64,000 nt of DNA from JBKQHQ01 sp052148715 (GTDB taxonomy: Bacteria; Pseudomonadota; Alphaproteobacteria; Rhizobiales; Xanthobacteraceae), in assembly GCA_052148715.1 (NCBI GenBank), contig JBKQHQ010000216.1:62001-126000 (forward strand), read 5' to 3'. The stretch's first letter is position 1. Each line of letters begins with the position of its first letter. The translations under genes were made by a program, and so were the position numbers. The notes below the pieces were generated by a model, which was not told the DNA's origin, ran no database searches, and was given only the letters and a program-made list of their open reading frames with translations. Below are positions 9,644 to 17,927 of the stretch, piece by piece.

Positions 9644-10357
9644 TCAGGATGGAGAACGGGTCCCCAGATAGAGGCCTCTTCCCATCAGGCCTTCCACGTC
9701 GAGGGTGACGGTCATCCTGGCTGCCGTGAAGGCCGCCCGGCACTGCTCTTCGGTAAAGAGGCCCATCTCGTGGCGCTCGGTGAAGTGCTCGATGCCATCC
9801 GGCGTTCCGACGAGATAATGAAAGTCCGAGCTCACCAGGGTTCCCTCGGTATTCCAAACGATCATGCGTGCGATCTTGAGCTCCGGCCGGTCGACAAAGT
9901 TGACGCCCGGCGCCTGGCGCCCGGTTTTCCAGTCCGCCGGGGAGAAATAGGGTTCGATGGCCAGGACCCCGCCCGGTTCAACGTGCCGGGCCATGTTCGC
10001 GATGGCCAGGCGCAGCCGCTGCTCGGTCTTCACGTAGCCGATCGAACTGAACAGACAGACAACGACATCGAACCGCCGGCCGAGGTCGAAATCGACCATG
10101 TCGCCTTGATGAAACGGAATGCCTGCGTGGCGCGTGCGAGCGACCTCAAGCATGCGGGGATCGAGATCGAGCCCCTCGACGGCGAAGGCATCGCGAAAGT
10201 ATGGGATGTGCCCCCCGGTCCCGCATGCAACGTCGAGCAGCGTGTGGCCCGCCGAGCGCTTGTGGATCGCAATCAGCTCGCGCAGCCGCGCGGCCTCGCG
10301 CGCGTAGTCCTTCCAGCTGTAGATGGCGTCATAGAATGGCTCCGATTTGGTGAACAT
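9644..10357 (-). CDS. Class I SAM-dependent methyltransferase
   Basis: A 237-residue Rossmann-fold methyltransferase. Motif I LLDVACGTGGHI (about 40-51) binds S-adenosylmethionine, followed by VEGLDLDPRML with the acidic residue that contacts the ribose, then DVVVCLFSSIGY (motif IV region) and HVEPGGVLAIEPYF. These are typical of small-molecule methyltransferases of the UbiE/SmtA type; the acceptor cannot be predicted. It is a single gene, divergent from the Cache-like secreted protein. Confidence 0.9.
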   Translation of the reverse strand: MFTKSEPFYDAIYSWKDYAREAARLRELIAIHKRSAGHTLLDVACGTGGHIPYFRDAFAVEGLDLDPRMLEVARTRHAGIPFHQGDMVDFDLGRRFDVVVCLFSSIGYVKTEQRLRLAIANMARHVEPGGVLAIEPYFSPADWKTGRQAPGVNFVDRPELKIARMIVWNTEGTLVSSDFHYLVGTPDGIEHFTERHEMGLFTEEQCRAAFTAARMTVTLDVEGLMGRGLYLGTRSPS

Positions 10358-10528
10358 CGATCCTGCTCCGCGAGCCGTCCCTTACGCTTACGTTGCACCG
10401 CAACGTGCTGCGCCGGTCGTTGCCGGCGCGGCATGGTAGGTCTCCACATCGCCGCGTCCCCGACCATTGATTATTGCGCCTGCGGACGGTATCACCGCCC
10501 GGCACTTACCCCAAAGGAGGAAAATCTT

Positions 10529-11053
10529 ATGAACCTGAAACAAGCCGTTGTCGGCATCCTCGCGGCCGGAGCCGTCATCGGGACCGCCATGATTCTGCCG
10601 AGCCTTAGCCAAGCGCAGGATGCGAAAGTGAAGGCGGCCATGGAGCTGTTGCAGTCGAAGGCCGAGAAATTGGGTCCGGCGAAGCTCGAAGGGACTGATA
10701 AGGTTGGCGATAAGGACGTTCCGGCCATTTACTTTGGCTCGGCCAAGATCGACAACAATTTCGATCTGGTCGACGCGGTCGTGAAGGAAGCGGGCGGGAC
10801 GGCCACGATCTTTGTGAAGAGCGGCGACGAGTATGTCCGCGTGTCCACGAACGTGCCGAAGGCCGACGGCCCGGGAGGGCGGGCGATCGGGACTACCCTG
10901 GCCCACAACCCCGCATACGACGCCATTAGCAAGGACCAAGCCTTCTATGGCGACGTGGATATTTTGGGCAAACCTTACACGACGGGGTATGCACCGATCC
11001 ACAACGCGTCGAAGGCCGTCATCGGCATCTACTATGTAGGCTACGCAAAGTAA
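10529..11053 (+). CDS. Secreted single Cache-like domain protein
   Basis: A 174-residue protein with a clean signal peptide (hydrophobic 7-23, cleavage likely after LSQA near 29) and an AAAGGAGG ribosome site just upstream. The mature part resembles the Cache_3-Cache_2 sensor domain usually found outside the membrane in chemoreceptors and kinases: AIYFGSAKIDNNFDLVD, ATIFVKSGDEYVRVST, and FYGDVDILGKPYTTGYAPI. Here it is a free periplasmic protein with no transmembrane or output domain. A small-molecule-binding role is inferred from family knowledge. Transcription probably ends at the hairpin after the stop. Confidence 0.85.
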   Translation: MNLKQAVVGILAAGAVIGTAMILPSLSQAQDAKVKAAMELLQSKAEKLGPAKLEGTDKVGDKDVPAIYFGSAKIDNNFDLVDAVVKEAGGTATIFVKSGDEYVRVSTNVPKADGPGGRAIGTTLAHNPAYDAISKDQAFYGDVDILGKPYTTGYAPIHNASKAVIGIYYVGYAK

Positions 11054-11082
11054 GCGTTTATCCTACCAATTTGCGTGCTCTT

Positions 11083-11121
11083 CGCCACCAAGCCTCGCCG
11101 TCAAAACGGGGCTTGGTGGCG
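11083..11121. terminator. Bidirectional terminator-like hairpin between convergent genes
   Basis: A 15-bp stem (CGCCACCAAGCCTCG pairing with CGGGGCTTGGTGGCG, one mismatch) around an 8-9 base loop lies between the stops of two convergent genes, as expected for a shared terminator. No long T run is present on either strand. Confidence 0.6.
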
Positions 11122-11185
11122 CATCTACTTTGAGCCCGGTTGAGCTTAGACGCCATTCGGGTATCAGTTTGAGCTGACGGTGCGC

Positions 11186-12586
11186 TCAGCCGCGCCGGTT
11201 CTGGGCATCCCAGTAGCGCTCGAGATTGGCGATCAGCGCCGGGCTGAAATGACAGTAGGCCTGCTCGCGCGCGTAGAGGGCGCAATAGCGGCGGAACAGG
11301 TCGAGCGGCTCCTGCGCCACCCGAAAGGCGCGCCGGTTGCCAATCGCGCTCACCGCGCCTGAATTGGTCAGGCCGACCACCACCCGCTCCACGGCCGCGT
11401 CCATCGCCTCGGCCGGCGCGATCTCGTCGCAGATGAGCCGGCCTTCCGGACTGTCGCACAGAAGCTTGCGCTCGTATTGGATCGCTTGCCGCGCCAGGCG
11501 ATCGCCGGTGAACCGCGGGAGCCGCATATTGGCGGCGCCCGGAATGATGCCCTCCTTGCGCGCCGGCAGCGTCATGAACGCGTTGTTCGCCGCCAGCACA
11601 TAGTCCATGGTCAGCAGGATCTGGCAGTGTCCGCCGATGGCAAAACTGTCGACCGCCGCGATCCAGGGTTTCTCGACGGCGAAGCCGTGGACATCGTCGG
11701 GGAGGATGTCGGGCTGCGCCACTCCGCGCAGGAATTTGTGCACGAAGCCGAGCTCCCGCTGCGGGAACCAGAGGAACGGGATCTGGCCGCGATAAAGATG
11801 GGTCAGATTGATGCCGCTGCCGAAGATATGGCGGCCGCGATATTTGGGGTGATCGACGGTCCCGCCCCGCAGCACGGCGATGTCGGTGTTCGGATCGAGA
11901 ATGGCGAGATCGACGGCGATCTCCATGTTGTCGATCGTGGTCTGGTCTTCGGCGTTCAAGTAGCGCGGATTGCGCATGGTCAGATGAACGGCGCGGTCGC
12001 GGCGCTCGACCCTGGCGCCGCCGAGATCCACGACCCCGTCGGCGCCGAGCCGCACCAGCAGCGCATCGACCTCGGGCCGCGGCAGCAACATCGCATGGCA
12101 CAGATGCCGACCGGCCTGCTCATGTCCGAGAATATGCGAAAGCAGAATTCCCTGATCGATCTCGAGGCCGTCCTTGTCCCGTTGCAGGCAGCCCGCCTCG
12201 GCGGCGACTTGTCGCCGCGTCGGCGCGAGGCCCGGTATCGCCTCGGCGGCGGCATAGACGAGTTCCTCGATGCGGACGAAACAGGCCAAATCCCGCGTGA
12301 GCTCGGCATAGATCGCCCCGGCGTGCCGACGCAAGAAGCGCTCGCGCGCCTCGCGCGCTTGCTGGCGGATCGCGTCGGCCACGGTTGCCTCCGCCGGACC
12401 GCGCGCGGCCTTTTTCGGCAGGCGGGCGAGCAGTTCATCGCTGCGTCGCCAGAACTCGCAATGGCTGCGGCGGTCTTGAGCGAGATCGCCGGTGACCTCC
12501 GGCTCGCCCGCCTGCCAATCTTCGACGAGCGTCTCAGGCAATCCGGTTGCGCGCAGAGAAGGAGACGTATCTGAAGCTTGCGTCAT
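11186..12586 (-). CDS. DpgC-like crotonase-fold (3,5-dihydroxyphenyl)acetyl-CoA 1,2-dioxygenase homologue
   Basis: A 466-residue enoyl-CoA hydratase/isomerase superfamily protein with a long helical N-terminal region (about 1-200), the architecture of DpgC, the cofactor- and metal-independent dioxygenase that converts 3,5-dihydroxyphenylacetyl-CoA to a glyoxylate. The crotonase core shows FGSGINLTHLYRGQIPF, FAIGGHCQILLTMDYVLA (oxyanion-hole region) and GIIPGAANMRLPRF. The ATG at 12586 has GGTGG upstream; an in-frame TTG would add 15 residues. It lies downstream of a phenylacetate-CoA ligase on the same strand, which fits a CoA-thioester substrate. The exact substrate is inferred, and a hydratase cannot be excluded. 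Confidence 0.8.
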   Translation of the reverse strand: MTQASDTSPSLRATGLPETLVEDWQAGEPEVTGDLAQDRRSHCEFWRRSDELLARLPKKAARGPAEATVADAIRQQAREARERFLRRHAGAIYAELTRDLACFVRIEELVYAAAEAIPGLAPTRRQVAAEAGCLQRDKDGLEIDQGILLSHILGHEQAGRHLCHAMLLPRPEVDALLVRLGADGVVDLGGARVERRDRAVHLTMRNPRYLNAEDQTTIDNMEIAVDLAILDPNTDIAVLRGGTVDHPKYRGRHIFGSGINLTHLYRGQIPFLWFPQRELGFVHKFLRGVAQPDILPDDVHGFAVEKPWIAAVDSFAIGGHCQILLTMDYVLAANNAFMTLPARKEGIIPGAANMRLPRFTGDRLARQAIQYERKLLCDSPEGRLICDEIAPAEAMDAAVERVVVGLTNSGAVSAIGNRRAFRVAQEPLDLFRRYCALYAREQAYCHFSPALIANLERYWDAQNRRG

Positions 12587-12601
12587 GTCTTCGCATCCAC
12601 C

Positions 12602-12703
12602 TTCAAGCTTTGAACCGAGCGATCGTTTCAAGCCTGGTTCAAGTCTTTGTTGAAGTCTCAGTTCAAGTATTGCATTAAGGCATGTTCCACTCTTGGTTTA
12701 AGT
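12602..12703. repeat. Helically phased TTCAAG direct repeats
   Basis: Six copies of a TT(C/G/T)AAG(C/T) element start near 12602, 12627, 12638, 12650, 12662 and 12697. The four central copies are spaced 11-12 bases, about one helical turn. They fill the 111-base gap between the CoA-ligase stop and the dioxygenase start and could be protein-binding sites. Confidence 0.45.
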
Positions 12704-14005
12704 TTTTGGCCGCCGGTCGATCACGCGCTTGGCCTTGCCTTGCGAACGCTCGATCGTTCCGGGCTCGACCACCCGAACCGTCGTGCTCACCCCGACGAGG
12801 GCCTTGATATGATGCTCGGTCTGGTGCTCGAGCGCCGCCCGCTCTTCCGTGCTGAGCTTACCAGCGAGCTCGGCACGGGTCTCGACCACGACGTCGAGCT
12901 CATCGAGCCGCTCGGGGCGGCGCAATTCCAGCAGATAATGCGGCGCCAGTCGATCCTCCTTGGCGAGCACCGCCTCGATCTGGGTCGGAAAAACATTGAC
13001 GCCGCGGATGATCAGCATGTCGTCGGTGCGTCCCTTGATGCGATCCATACGCCGCATGGTGCGCGCCGTGCCGGGCAGCAAGCGCGTGAGATCGCGCGTG
13101 CGATAGCGGATCACCGGCATCGCCTCCTTGGTCAGCGAGGTGAACACAAGCTCGCCCCCCTCCCCGTCAGCCAAAGGCCGGCCCGACTCGGGATCGATGA
13201 CCTCGGGATAGAAATGATCCTCCCACACGGTCGGCCCATCCTTGCTTTCGATGCATTCCTGCGCGACGCCCGGCCCGATCACCTCCGACAAGCCGTAGAT
13301 ATCGAGCGCATCGAGATCCATGCGCCGCTCGATCTCGGCGCGCATGCTCTCCGTCCAGGGCTCGGCGCCAAAAATGCCGATGCGCAGGCTGCAGGCGCGC
13401 GGGTCCAATTTCTGGCGCTCGAACTCGTCGGCGATCGCCAGCATGTAGGACGGCGTCACCATGATGATGTCCGGCTTGAAGTCGTTGATCAGCTGAACCT
13501 GCCGTTCGGTGAAGCCGCCGCCGACCGGTATGACGGCGGCGCCCAAATACTCGCCCCCGTAATGGGCGCCGAGGCCGCCGGTGAACAGGCCATAGCCATA
13601 GGCGACGTGAATCTTGTCGCTCGAGCGGCCGCCCGCGGCGCGGATCGAGCGCGCCATCAGGTGCGACCACATCTCGATATCGCTCTTGGTGTAGCCGACC
13701 ACCGTGGGCTTGCCGGTCGTTCCGCTCGACGCATGAATGCGCACGATCTGCTCCATCGGCACGGCAAACATGCCGAAGGGATAGTTTTGCCGCAGGTCCT
13801 CCTTGCTGGTGAACGGAAACCGGGCGAGGTCGTCGAGCTGCTTGAGGTCGTCGGGATGCACGCCTGCGGCGTCGAACTTCTTCCGGTAGTGCGGGACGCG
13901 CGCATAGGCCCGGCGCAGCGCTTCCTGCAAGCGCGCGAGCTGTAGGGCCCGAAGCTCGTCGACGCTCGCCTTCTCGATCGGTTCCAGCTGGTCCAGCGCG
14001 CCCAT
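12698..14005 (-). CDS. paaK: Phenylacetate-CoA ligase (PaaK-like)
   Basis: A 435-residue adenylate-forming enzyme that activates an aryl-acetic acid with ATP and CoA. It shows the P-loop SSGTTGKPT at 93-101, the core YGLSEVIGPGVAQEC, the hinge region YRTRDLTRLL and the C-terminal GRTDDMLIIRGVNVFPTQIE that closes over the active site. Length and order match PaaK. The start at 14005 has a GGAGGG site; 22 further upstream residues in phase are unlikely. The neighbouring DpgC-like gene suggests the product is an aryl-acetyl-CoA destined for oxygenation rather than the standard PaaABCDE pathway, none of which is present here. Confidence 0.92.
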   Translation of the reverse strand: MGALDQLEPIEKASVDELRALQLARLQEALRRAYARVPHYRKKFDAAGVHPDDLKQLDDLARFPFTSKEDLRQNYPFGMFAVPMEQIVRIHASSGTTGKPTVVGYTKSDIEMWSHLMARSIRAAGGRSSDKIHVAYGYGLFTGGLGAHYGGEYLGAAVIPVGGGFTERQVQLINDFKPDIIMVTPSYMLAIADEFERQKLDPRACSLRIGIFGAEPWTESMRAEIERRMDLDALDIYGLSEVIGPGVAQECIESKDGPTVWEDHFYPEVIDPESGRPLADGEGGELVFTSLTKEAMPVIRYRTRDLTRLLPGTARTMRRMDRIKGRTDDMLIIRGVNVFPTQIEAVLAKEDRLAPHYLLELRRPERLDELDVVVETRAELAGKLSTEERAALEHQTEHHIKALVGVSTTVRVVEPGTIERSQGKAKRVIDRRPKT

Positions 14006-14163
14006 CGGTTCCCTCCAAGCCCGAGACTGCCGGCAGCCTAGCGAGGCCGCCACGGCCTGACCACCGGGCAAACCTTCGCTCTCGGACGTTGAACTGGCCG
14101 CTGTAAAAACAGCGAAAATACAGCGGGGGCTTCGAGCGGAAGCTCTTTACAATCCTTAGTTGA

Positions 14164-14520
14164 TCACAGCTGGCCATGTTCGACGCGGAAGACCAGGATT
14201 GCTTTGTCCAGGTCGCTGTACGCATCGGGTGGGAAACGCCGCTCGAGCGCGTCAAGCTCGATCTGTTCCGCATCCGTGAGCGGCCGCTTGAGCTTCTGCC
14301 GCAAGAGGTCAAAGAATCGATCGCGATCTTGATCCGCGCGCCGGCGTGCTTCGAGCTTCGCAGCTGCAAGCTTCTCCGCATCGGCGGGGCCGGTTGGAGG
14401 AGCGTGGCCATCGCCTGCCTGCGCGTGACGCGGGCGCCCGCGATCTCGGTCTTGTCCGGTCGCGGCGCCCTCCCTTTGCTCGACGCGATCGACCCGGGCG
14501 CGAAGCCGACGCGGACTCAT
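14164..14520 (-). CDS. Hypothetical protein coupled to a DUF5681 gene
   Basis: A 118-residue basic, helical, charged protein of unknown function. Its ATG overlaps the stop of the upstream DUF5681 gene in an ATGA arrangement, so the two are probably translationally coupled. The C-terminal part (RRADQDRDRFFDLL to the end) is rich in acidic and aromatic residues. I recognise no domain. DUF5681 genes in alphaproteobacteria often have a small partner like this, sometimes near mobile or phage-derived DNA. Confidence 0.6.
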   Translation of the reverse strand: MSPRRLRARVDRVEQREGAATGQDRDRGRPRHAQAGDGHAPPTGPADAEKLAAAKLEARRRADQDRDRFFDLLRQKLKRPLTDAEQIELDALERRFPPDAYSDLDKAILVFRVEHGQL

Positions 14521-14990
14521 TCCAGCTGTCTCCTTTCCAAGGCGGTCACCCTCGCCTCGATCTCGGCCGTTTCGAGGGTTTGGACATGGGTCTTGGTCAG
14601 ACCCATGACCACGGCGGCCTCGCCCGGCGACAGGTCGCCGGCCGCGCACGCCGCCAGGATCGCGGAGGAGGCCTTGACCGCGTCGGCGGCGGTGGCGATG
14701 TGGGGCAGATCGAACTCGACCGGACGGTCGCGCCGCGGCGGCAATATCCGTTCCAGGCAAAGCCGCAGCGCAACCGGGTCGCCCGCCAATGCCTTGTCGA
14801 CGGCCTTGCGCGTGAGCACCTCGGCCTCGCCGTCGAGCAGGACCTCGAGCGCCGTCGTCGTCTTGTTGCGCGAGCCTCTCGGCCGTCCGTTCGGATTGCC
14901 GCTCATGCCGGGCCCGAACGGCCGCCCGCGCGGTGTGTCGCCGACGCTGTGCGCAGCCGGCGACGGAGTGTCGACGTTTTCCATGGTCAT
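14517..14990 (-). CDS. DUF5681 domain protein
   Basis: A 157-residue protein with the DUF5681 signature near the N-terminus: GRPFGPGMSGNPNGRPRGSRNKTT, a basic glycine/asparagine/arginine-rich stretch that suggests nucleic-acid contact. The remainder is helical with a leucine-rich end. Starts at 14990 and 14984 are both possible and neither has a clear RBS. Function is unknown; the family is frequent in Bradyrhizobium-type genomes and in phage-associated regions. Confidence 0.8.
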   Translation of the reverse strand: MTMENVDTPSPAAHSVGDTPRGRPFGPGMSGNPNGRPRGSRNKTTTALEVLLDGEAEVLTRKAVDKALAGDPVALRLCLERILPPRRDRPVEFDLPHIATAADAVKASSAILAACAAGDLSPGEAAVVMGLTKTHVQTLETAEIEARVTALERRQLE

Positions 14991-15359
14991 CAGTTTCGCT
15001 GGTTTAGCTGCCGTTATTTATTGCATACGAATCATTTGTTGGCAAGTATCTAATGCATTTGTTAGATAACCTTAAAAAACTCTAACGAAGCAGGTTCCGG
15101 GGCCCGCTGCGGAGTAGCCTTTGTGGGGTGGCGCGCGGGTTGGCTTCATCCAGGGTCTCCCGGACAAGAGCTGAAATGGCGTGATCGATCTTGATTGACG
15201 CGTCGCTAGCACGCAGTCGCACCGATGACTATCGGCGAAGGAAGAAGAAATGAGAAGCGGGCAGCTGCCTCATGTCGCCAATGCACGAGCTTCTCCAGCG
15301 CGCACCCAACTAACGCCGCCGGGACAGTGGCGACGCACGCTTAGGAGAAAAACGGGGCT
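14991..15359. other. Intergenic region without recognised gene
   Basis: About 370 bases upstream of the DUF5681 gene. The first 90 bases are AT-rich and may hold its promoter. Nothing else was recognised. Confidence 0.4.
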
Positions 15360-15530
15360 TCACTCAAGCCAATCCGCCGCGACCCCGATCAGGATAACGG
15401 CACCAAGCACGCCACGGTAGATAACGAATGGCCACGCTGAGAGGCACTCCAACACCTTCATCAAAGCCCAAATCGCGACAAACGCCGAGACGAAGACGAC
15501 CACCAATCCACGACCAGTAGCCGAAGTTGG
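15360..15530 (-). pseudogene. C-terminal remnant of undecaprenyl-diphosphatase UppP
   Basis: The leftward frame ends with VVVFVSAFVAIWALMKVLE and FVIYRGVLGAVILIG, matching the last two membrane helices of UppP/BacA, which recycles the undecaprenyl carrier for peptidoglycan. Upstream in the same frame only weak traces such as RPSRMPPAGLLYPFARR remain (compare the family's SRSxATxxGGLLxGLxRxAA), with no intact N-terminal half. A functional enzyme needs about 265 residues, so this is read as a decayed fragment. Confidence 0.55.
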
Positions 15531-15884
15531 CGCCGCTTGCCGTGACCGCCGGGCGAAGGGATACAGCAAACCAGCAGGCGGCATGCGCGAGGGTCGGATC
15601 AATGAACAAGCCCGCTTGATGGGAACGCGTAGCGCGCGAAGGCCGGAGCCAGTGGCGCCGCAATCGAATGAGGATTTCATGGCCGTTGGCGCAGTGATCA
15701 TCGTTTCCCAACTGGTCCTCAGACTGTTGATTCTCCATCCGGGACGATGAAGGTGGTATTGGCCGGCATGCTGGCTCCCGGAGGCCTAGGAAGAGTATCT
15801 GGAGCTGGCGCTCGGTCTGCGCAGCGCTTGCCGTTGTCGAGCTCGCGACCGGCGGGCGGTGCAGCCACGCCGCGAATGCCAGGT

Positions 15885-16010
15885 TCGGGTCAACTACGGC
15901 CGATAATGTCCGGCGTCGGTGACGATGCGAACGGCAGGAATGCTCCGAAACCGGACCGTCGGACGGCCTCCGCCGGGGCGGCAGGTCAGTGCCAACAAGA
16001 GACATTCCGG
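15885..16010 (+). repeat. Dispersed intergenic repeat, copy A
   Basis: The core 15901-15994 matches 18167-18260 with one difference in 94 bases, in the same orientation. The shared pattern is GGTCAACT..CCGATAATGTCC, ATGCTCCGAAACCGGACCGT and GGCAGGTCAGTGCCA. More diverged copies occur at about 19717, 22467 and 26315. No transposase is encoded; it behaves like a small non-autonomous or structural repeat. Confidence 0.85.
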
Positions 16011-16079
16011 CTCCTTCCGAGTCGTGAGAAACCAATGTAGCCTACGGTTGCAATCCTGCCAATGAGACGCGCCCAGATC

Positions 16080-16811
16080 ATGAAAGTAATCTTCAGCAGA
16101 AAGGGATTCGACAGCGCTGCCGGCAAAGCCCCTTCGCCAATCATTAACGGAGAGCCAATCAGTCTTCCGATCCCGACCGCGCGACGCTCAGAGACGACCT
16201 ATCTCGCCTTAGGGCTTGGAAAGATCGTCGAGCAGATGACTAAAGGGCGCATTGCCGCTTCCAATCTCTGCCACGAAGACCCTATGTTCCGTGATGGGCG
16301 TTGGGCCTTCGGGCAGACTGGTGCAGCGCAATCGCATTTGGAGCGGAATGGTGTCGGTGTCGGCGACGTATTCCTTTTCTTCGGCTTGTTCGCTTCGTTG
16401 GAACGCCAGGATCGCCATCATCGTATATTCGGCTATATGCAAGTGGATGAAGTGCGGCGGCTTGGTGCCCGACCGTCCAAGGACGCTGATCTTGAAGGCT
16501 TGGTCCGGCGGCATCCACATACGATCGGAGAGTGGAACGAGAACAACACGCTTTACCTCGGCTTCGGCGCCAAGGCGAGGACTGCACATCCTCATTTGCG
16601 TCTCACGAAACCTGGGGCCGCGGTTTCCGTGTGGACTGTTCCGGCATGGCTCAAAACGACCGGGCTGACCTATCATACCAACCCTGTTCGATGGGTTGGC
16701 GACAAAGAGCTTCAGGTTGCCTCACGCGGACAAGAATTTGTGTCAGACATAGGTGATCAGATTCCGCCCGGAGAATGGCTTCGCAACGTGAGGACCGCTA
16801 TTGAGGGGTGA
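16080..16811 (+). CDS. Nmad3-like (nucleotide modification-associated domain 3) protein
   Basis: A 243-residue protein whose N-terminus MKVIFSRKGFDSAAG and following SPIINGEPISLPIP closely fit the Nmad3 family, described from comparative genomics as associated with modified-nucleotide and restriction-like systems. No catalytic residues are established for it. Conserved-looking segments are CHEDPMFRDGRWAFGQTGAAQSHL, GDVFLFFGLFA and NNTLYLGFG. The ATG at 16080 was chosen because the family starts there; another ATG is at 16062. Its stop overlaps the ribosome site of the next gene, so the pair is an operon. It lies between dispersed repeat copies A and B. Confidence 0.7.
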   Translation: MKVIFSRKGFDSAAGKAPSPIINGEPISLPIPTARRSETTYLALGLGKIVEQMTKGRIAASNLCHEDPMFRDGRWAFGQTGAAQSHLERNGVGVGDVFLFFGLFASLERQDRHHRIFGYMQVDEVRRLGARPSKDADLEGLVRRHPHTIGEWNENNTLYLGFGAKARTAHPHLRLTKPGAAVSVWTVPAWLKTTGLTYHTNPVRWVGDKELQVASRGQEFVSDIGDQIPPGEWLRNVRTAIEG

Positions 16812-16815
16812 AACG

Positions 16816-17310
16816 ATGCGAACGCTAATTTATAAGAGAACGCACCATGGCGATCCCGACCCTCAGACGGGGGAGTTTGGTTGTAACAATTGCATGGGTT
16901 CAGTCCGTGGCCGAAAATTCGATGCGGTGATCGGTATCGGAGGGATAGGAGCGGAGCCTAAGAGGAACGGCATCGCTGGTAGGTTGACCTGGATCGGAAT
17001 CGGTCCCCGAAAAGTTTATGACCCTGACCGTCCGAACAGTCCCCGCGTTAAGTTCGACCACTTTTGGCATCAAGGAGAGCGTGGCCCGCTATTGGAGCAA
17101 AGATATCCGGCCTTGGCGCGGCGAATGTATGATCGGAACGTGAGAGTGCACATGCACTCTGCGCCCGAAGCCCCTGAACTGGATCGGGACGTTGAAAAAA
17201 TTCTTCGCCTTGCTATGGCGGCGCCACCTTCCAATCAAACGCCGTCTGGTGTTGGCCGCGCGTCCCCTGGTTGCGAAGCGCCCAAACAGCGGTGCGGTGA
17301 AGGATCATGA
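16816..17310 (+). CDS. Hypothetical partner of the Nmad3-like protein
   Basis: A 164-residue protein starting MRTLIYKRTHHGDPDP, with GCNNCMGSVRGRKFDAVIGIGGIG and GRLTWIGIGPRK. The conserved-looking Cys pair (CNNC), histidines and glycine-rich IGIGGIG suggest an enzyme or ligand-binding fold, but I cannot name a function. I have an impression that similar proteins sit beside Nmad3 genes; that is not verified. GAGGGGTG 6 bases before the ATG is a good RBS overlapping the upstream stop. The last 30 residues are low complexity. Confidence 0.6.
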   Translation: MRTLIYKRTHHGDPDPQTGEFGCNNCMGSVRGRKFDAVIGIGGIGAEPKRNGIAGRLTWIGIGPRKVYDPDRPNSPRVKFDHFWHQGERGPLLEQRYPALARRMYDRNVRVHMHSAPEAPELDRDVEKILRLAMAAPPSNQTPSGVGRASPGCEAPKQRCGEGS

Positions 17311-17468
17311 CGTGACTCGGCGCGACCGCCGACTGGGACTTGGCAGCAAGCTCACGCCGGACGCTAATCGGCCCCGTCCGTTATTTGCCAAATTCCGGGC
17401 TCCCGCACCGTGGCAAAAAATCGACACGAGACTTTGCCTCAGTCTTGGCGCAAGCGAAGTACGCACGC

Positions 17469-17927
17469 CTAGGACTTAGGCAGAGCAACAAAGAAGGTAG
17501 CGAAAATCCCAATCACGATGATTGGCAAGTATGGCATCCAAACGAACGGCTGGCGTAAGATGGGTATCAATGACTTCGGATACTTATAGTATCTATCCCA
17601 GACTTCGCCCCAAGCGGTGAATATTTGGAAGGGTGGCATCTCCTGCGAGCGTTGGTCGCGGAACCATTCCTCAAGCAGTTTAATCCGATCTGTATAGCAA
17701 TACTGGAATGCCTTCCAGATGGCCTCTAATACCCAAAGGGAGATGGCGGCGACTATCAAAGCGACGATGATGGCTACAGATTGCTTGTTAACACCAAGGC
17801 CAACACCGCCGGCAAGCAAGGGCGCGCTCCAGGATTTTATCATTAGCGCACGGCCATCAAATGCCTCATACTGAGTTTGCAAAATAATGTATTCTGCTTT
17901 CAATTCGTCACGTAGACCGTCGCTCAT
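17469..17927 (-). CDS. Two-helix membrane protein of unknown function
   Basis: A 152-residue protein. The N-terminal helix carries LQTQYEAFDGRALMIKSWS, followed by a membrane segment pair (about 35-68: APLLAGGVGLGV and VAIIVALIVAAISLWVL), a cytoplasmic region with aromatic/charged residues (KAFQYCYTDRIKLLEEWF), and a C-terminal membrane helix (YLPIIVIGIFATFFVAL). AGGGGG precedes the ATG. The layout recalls small 2TM proteins that accompany bacterial immune or stress systems, but no named family is claimed. Convergent to the Nmad-like pair and inside the same repeat-bounded segment. Confidence 0.7.
   Translation of the reverse strand: MSDGLRDELKAEYIILQTQYEAFDGRALMIKSWSAPLLAGGVGLGVNKQSVAIIVALIVAAISLWVLEAIWKAFQYCYTDRIKLLEEWFRDQRSQEMPPFQIFTAWGEVWDRYYKYPKSLIPILRQPFVWMPYLPIIVIGIFATFFVALPKS

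Noticed and set aside
9195..9671. 158-residue rightward frame in the intergenic region
   Set aside because: Low-complexity composition, no RBS, no motif, and it runs into the methyltransferase gene.
12602..12703. CRISPR-like array
   Set aside because: Units are only 6-7 bases with 5-6 base gaps and no cas genes; better read as regulator sites.
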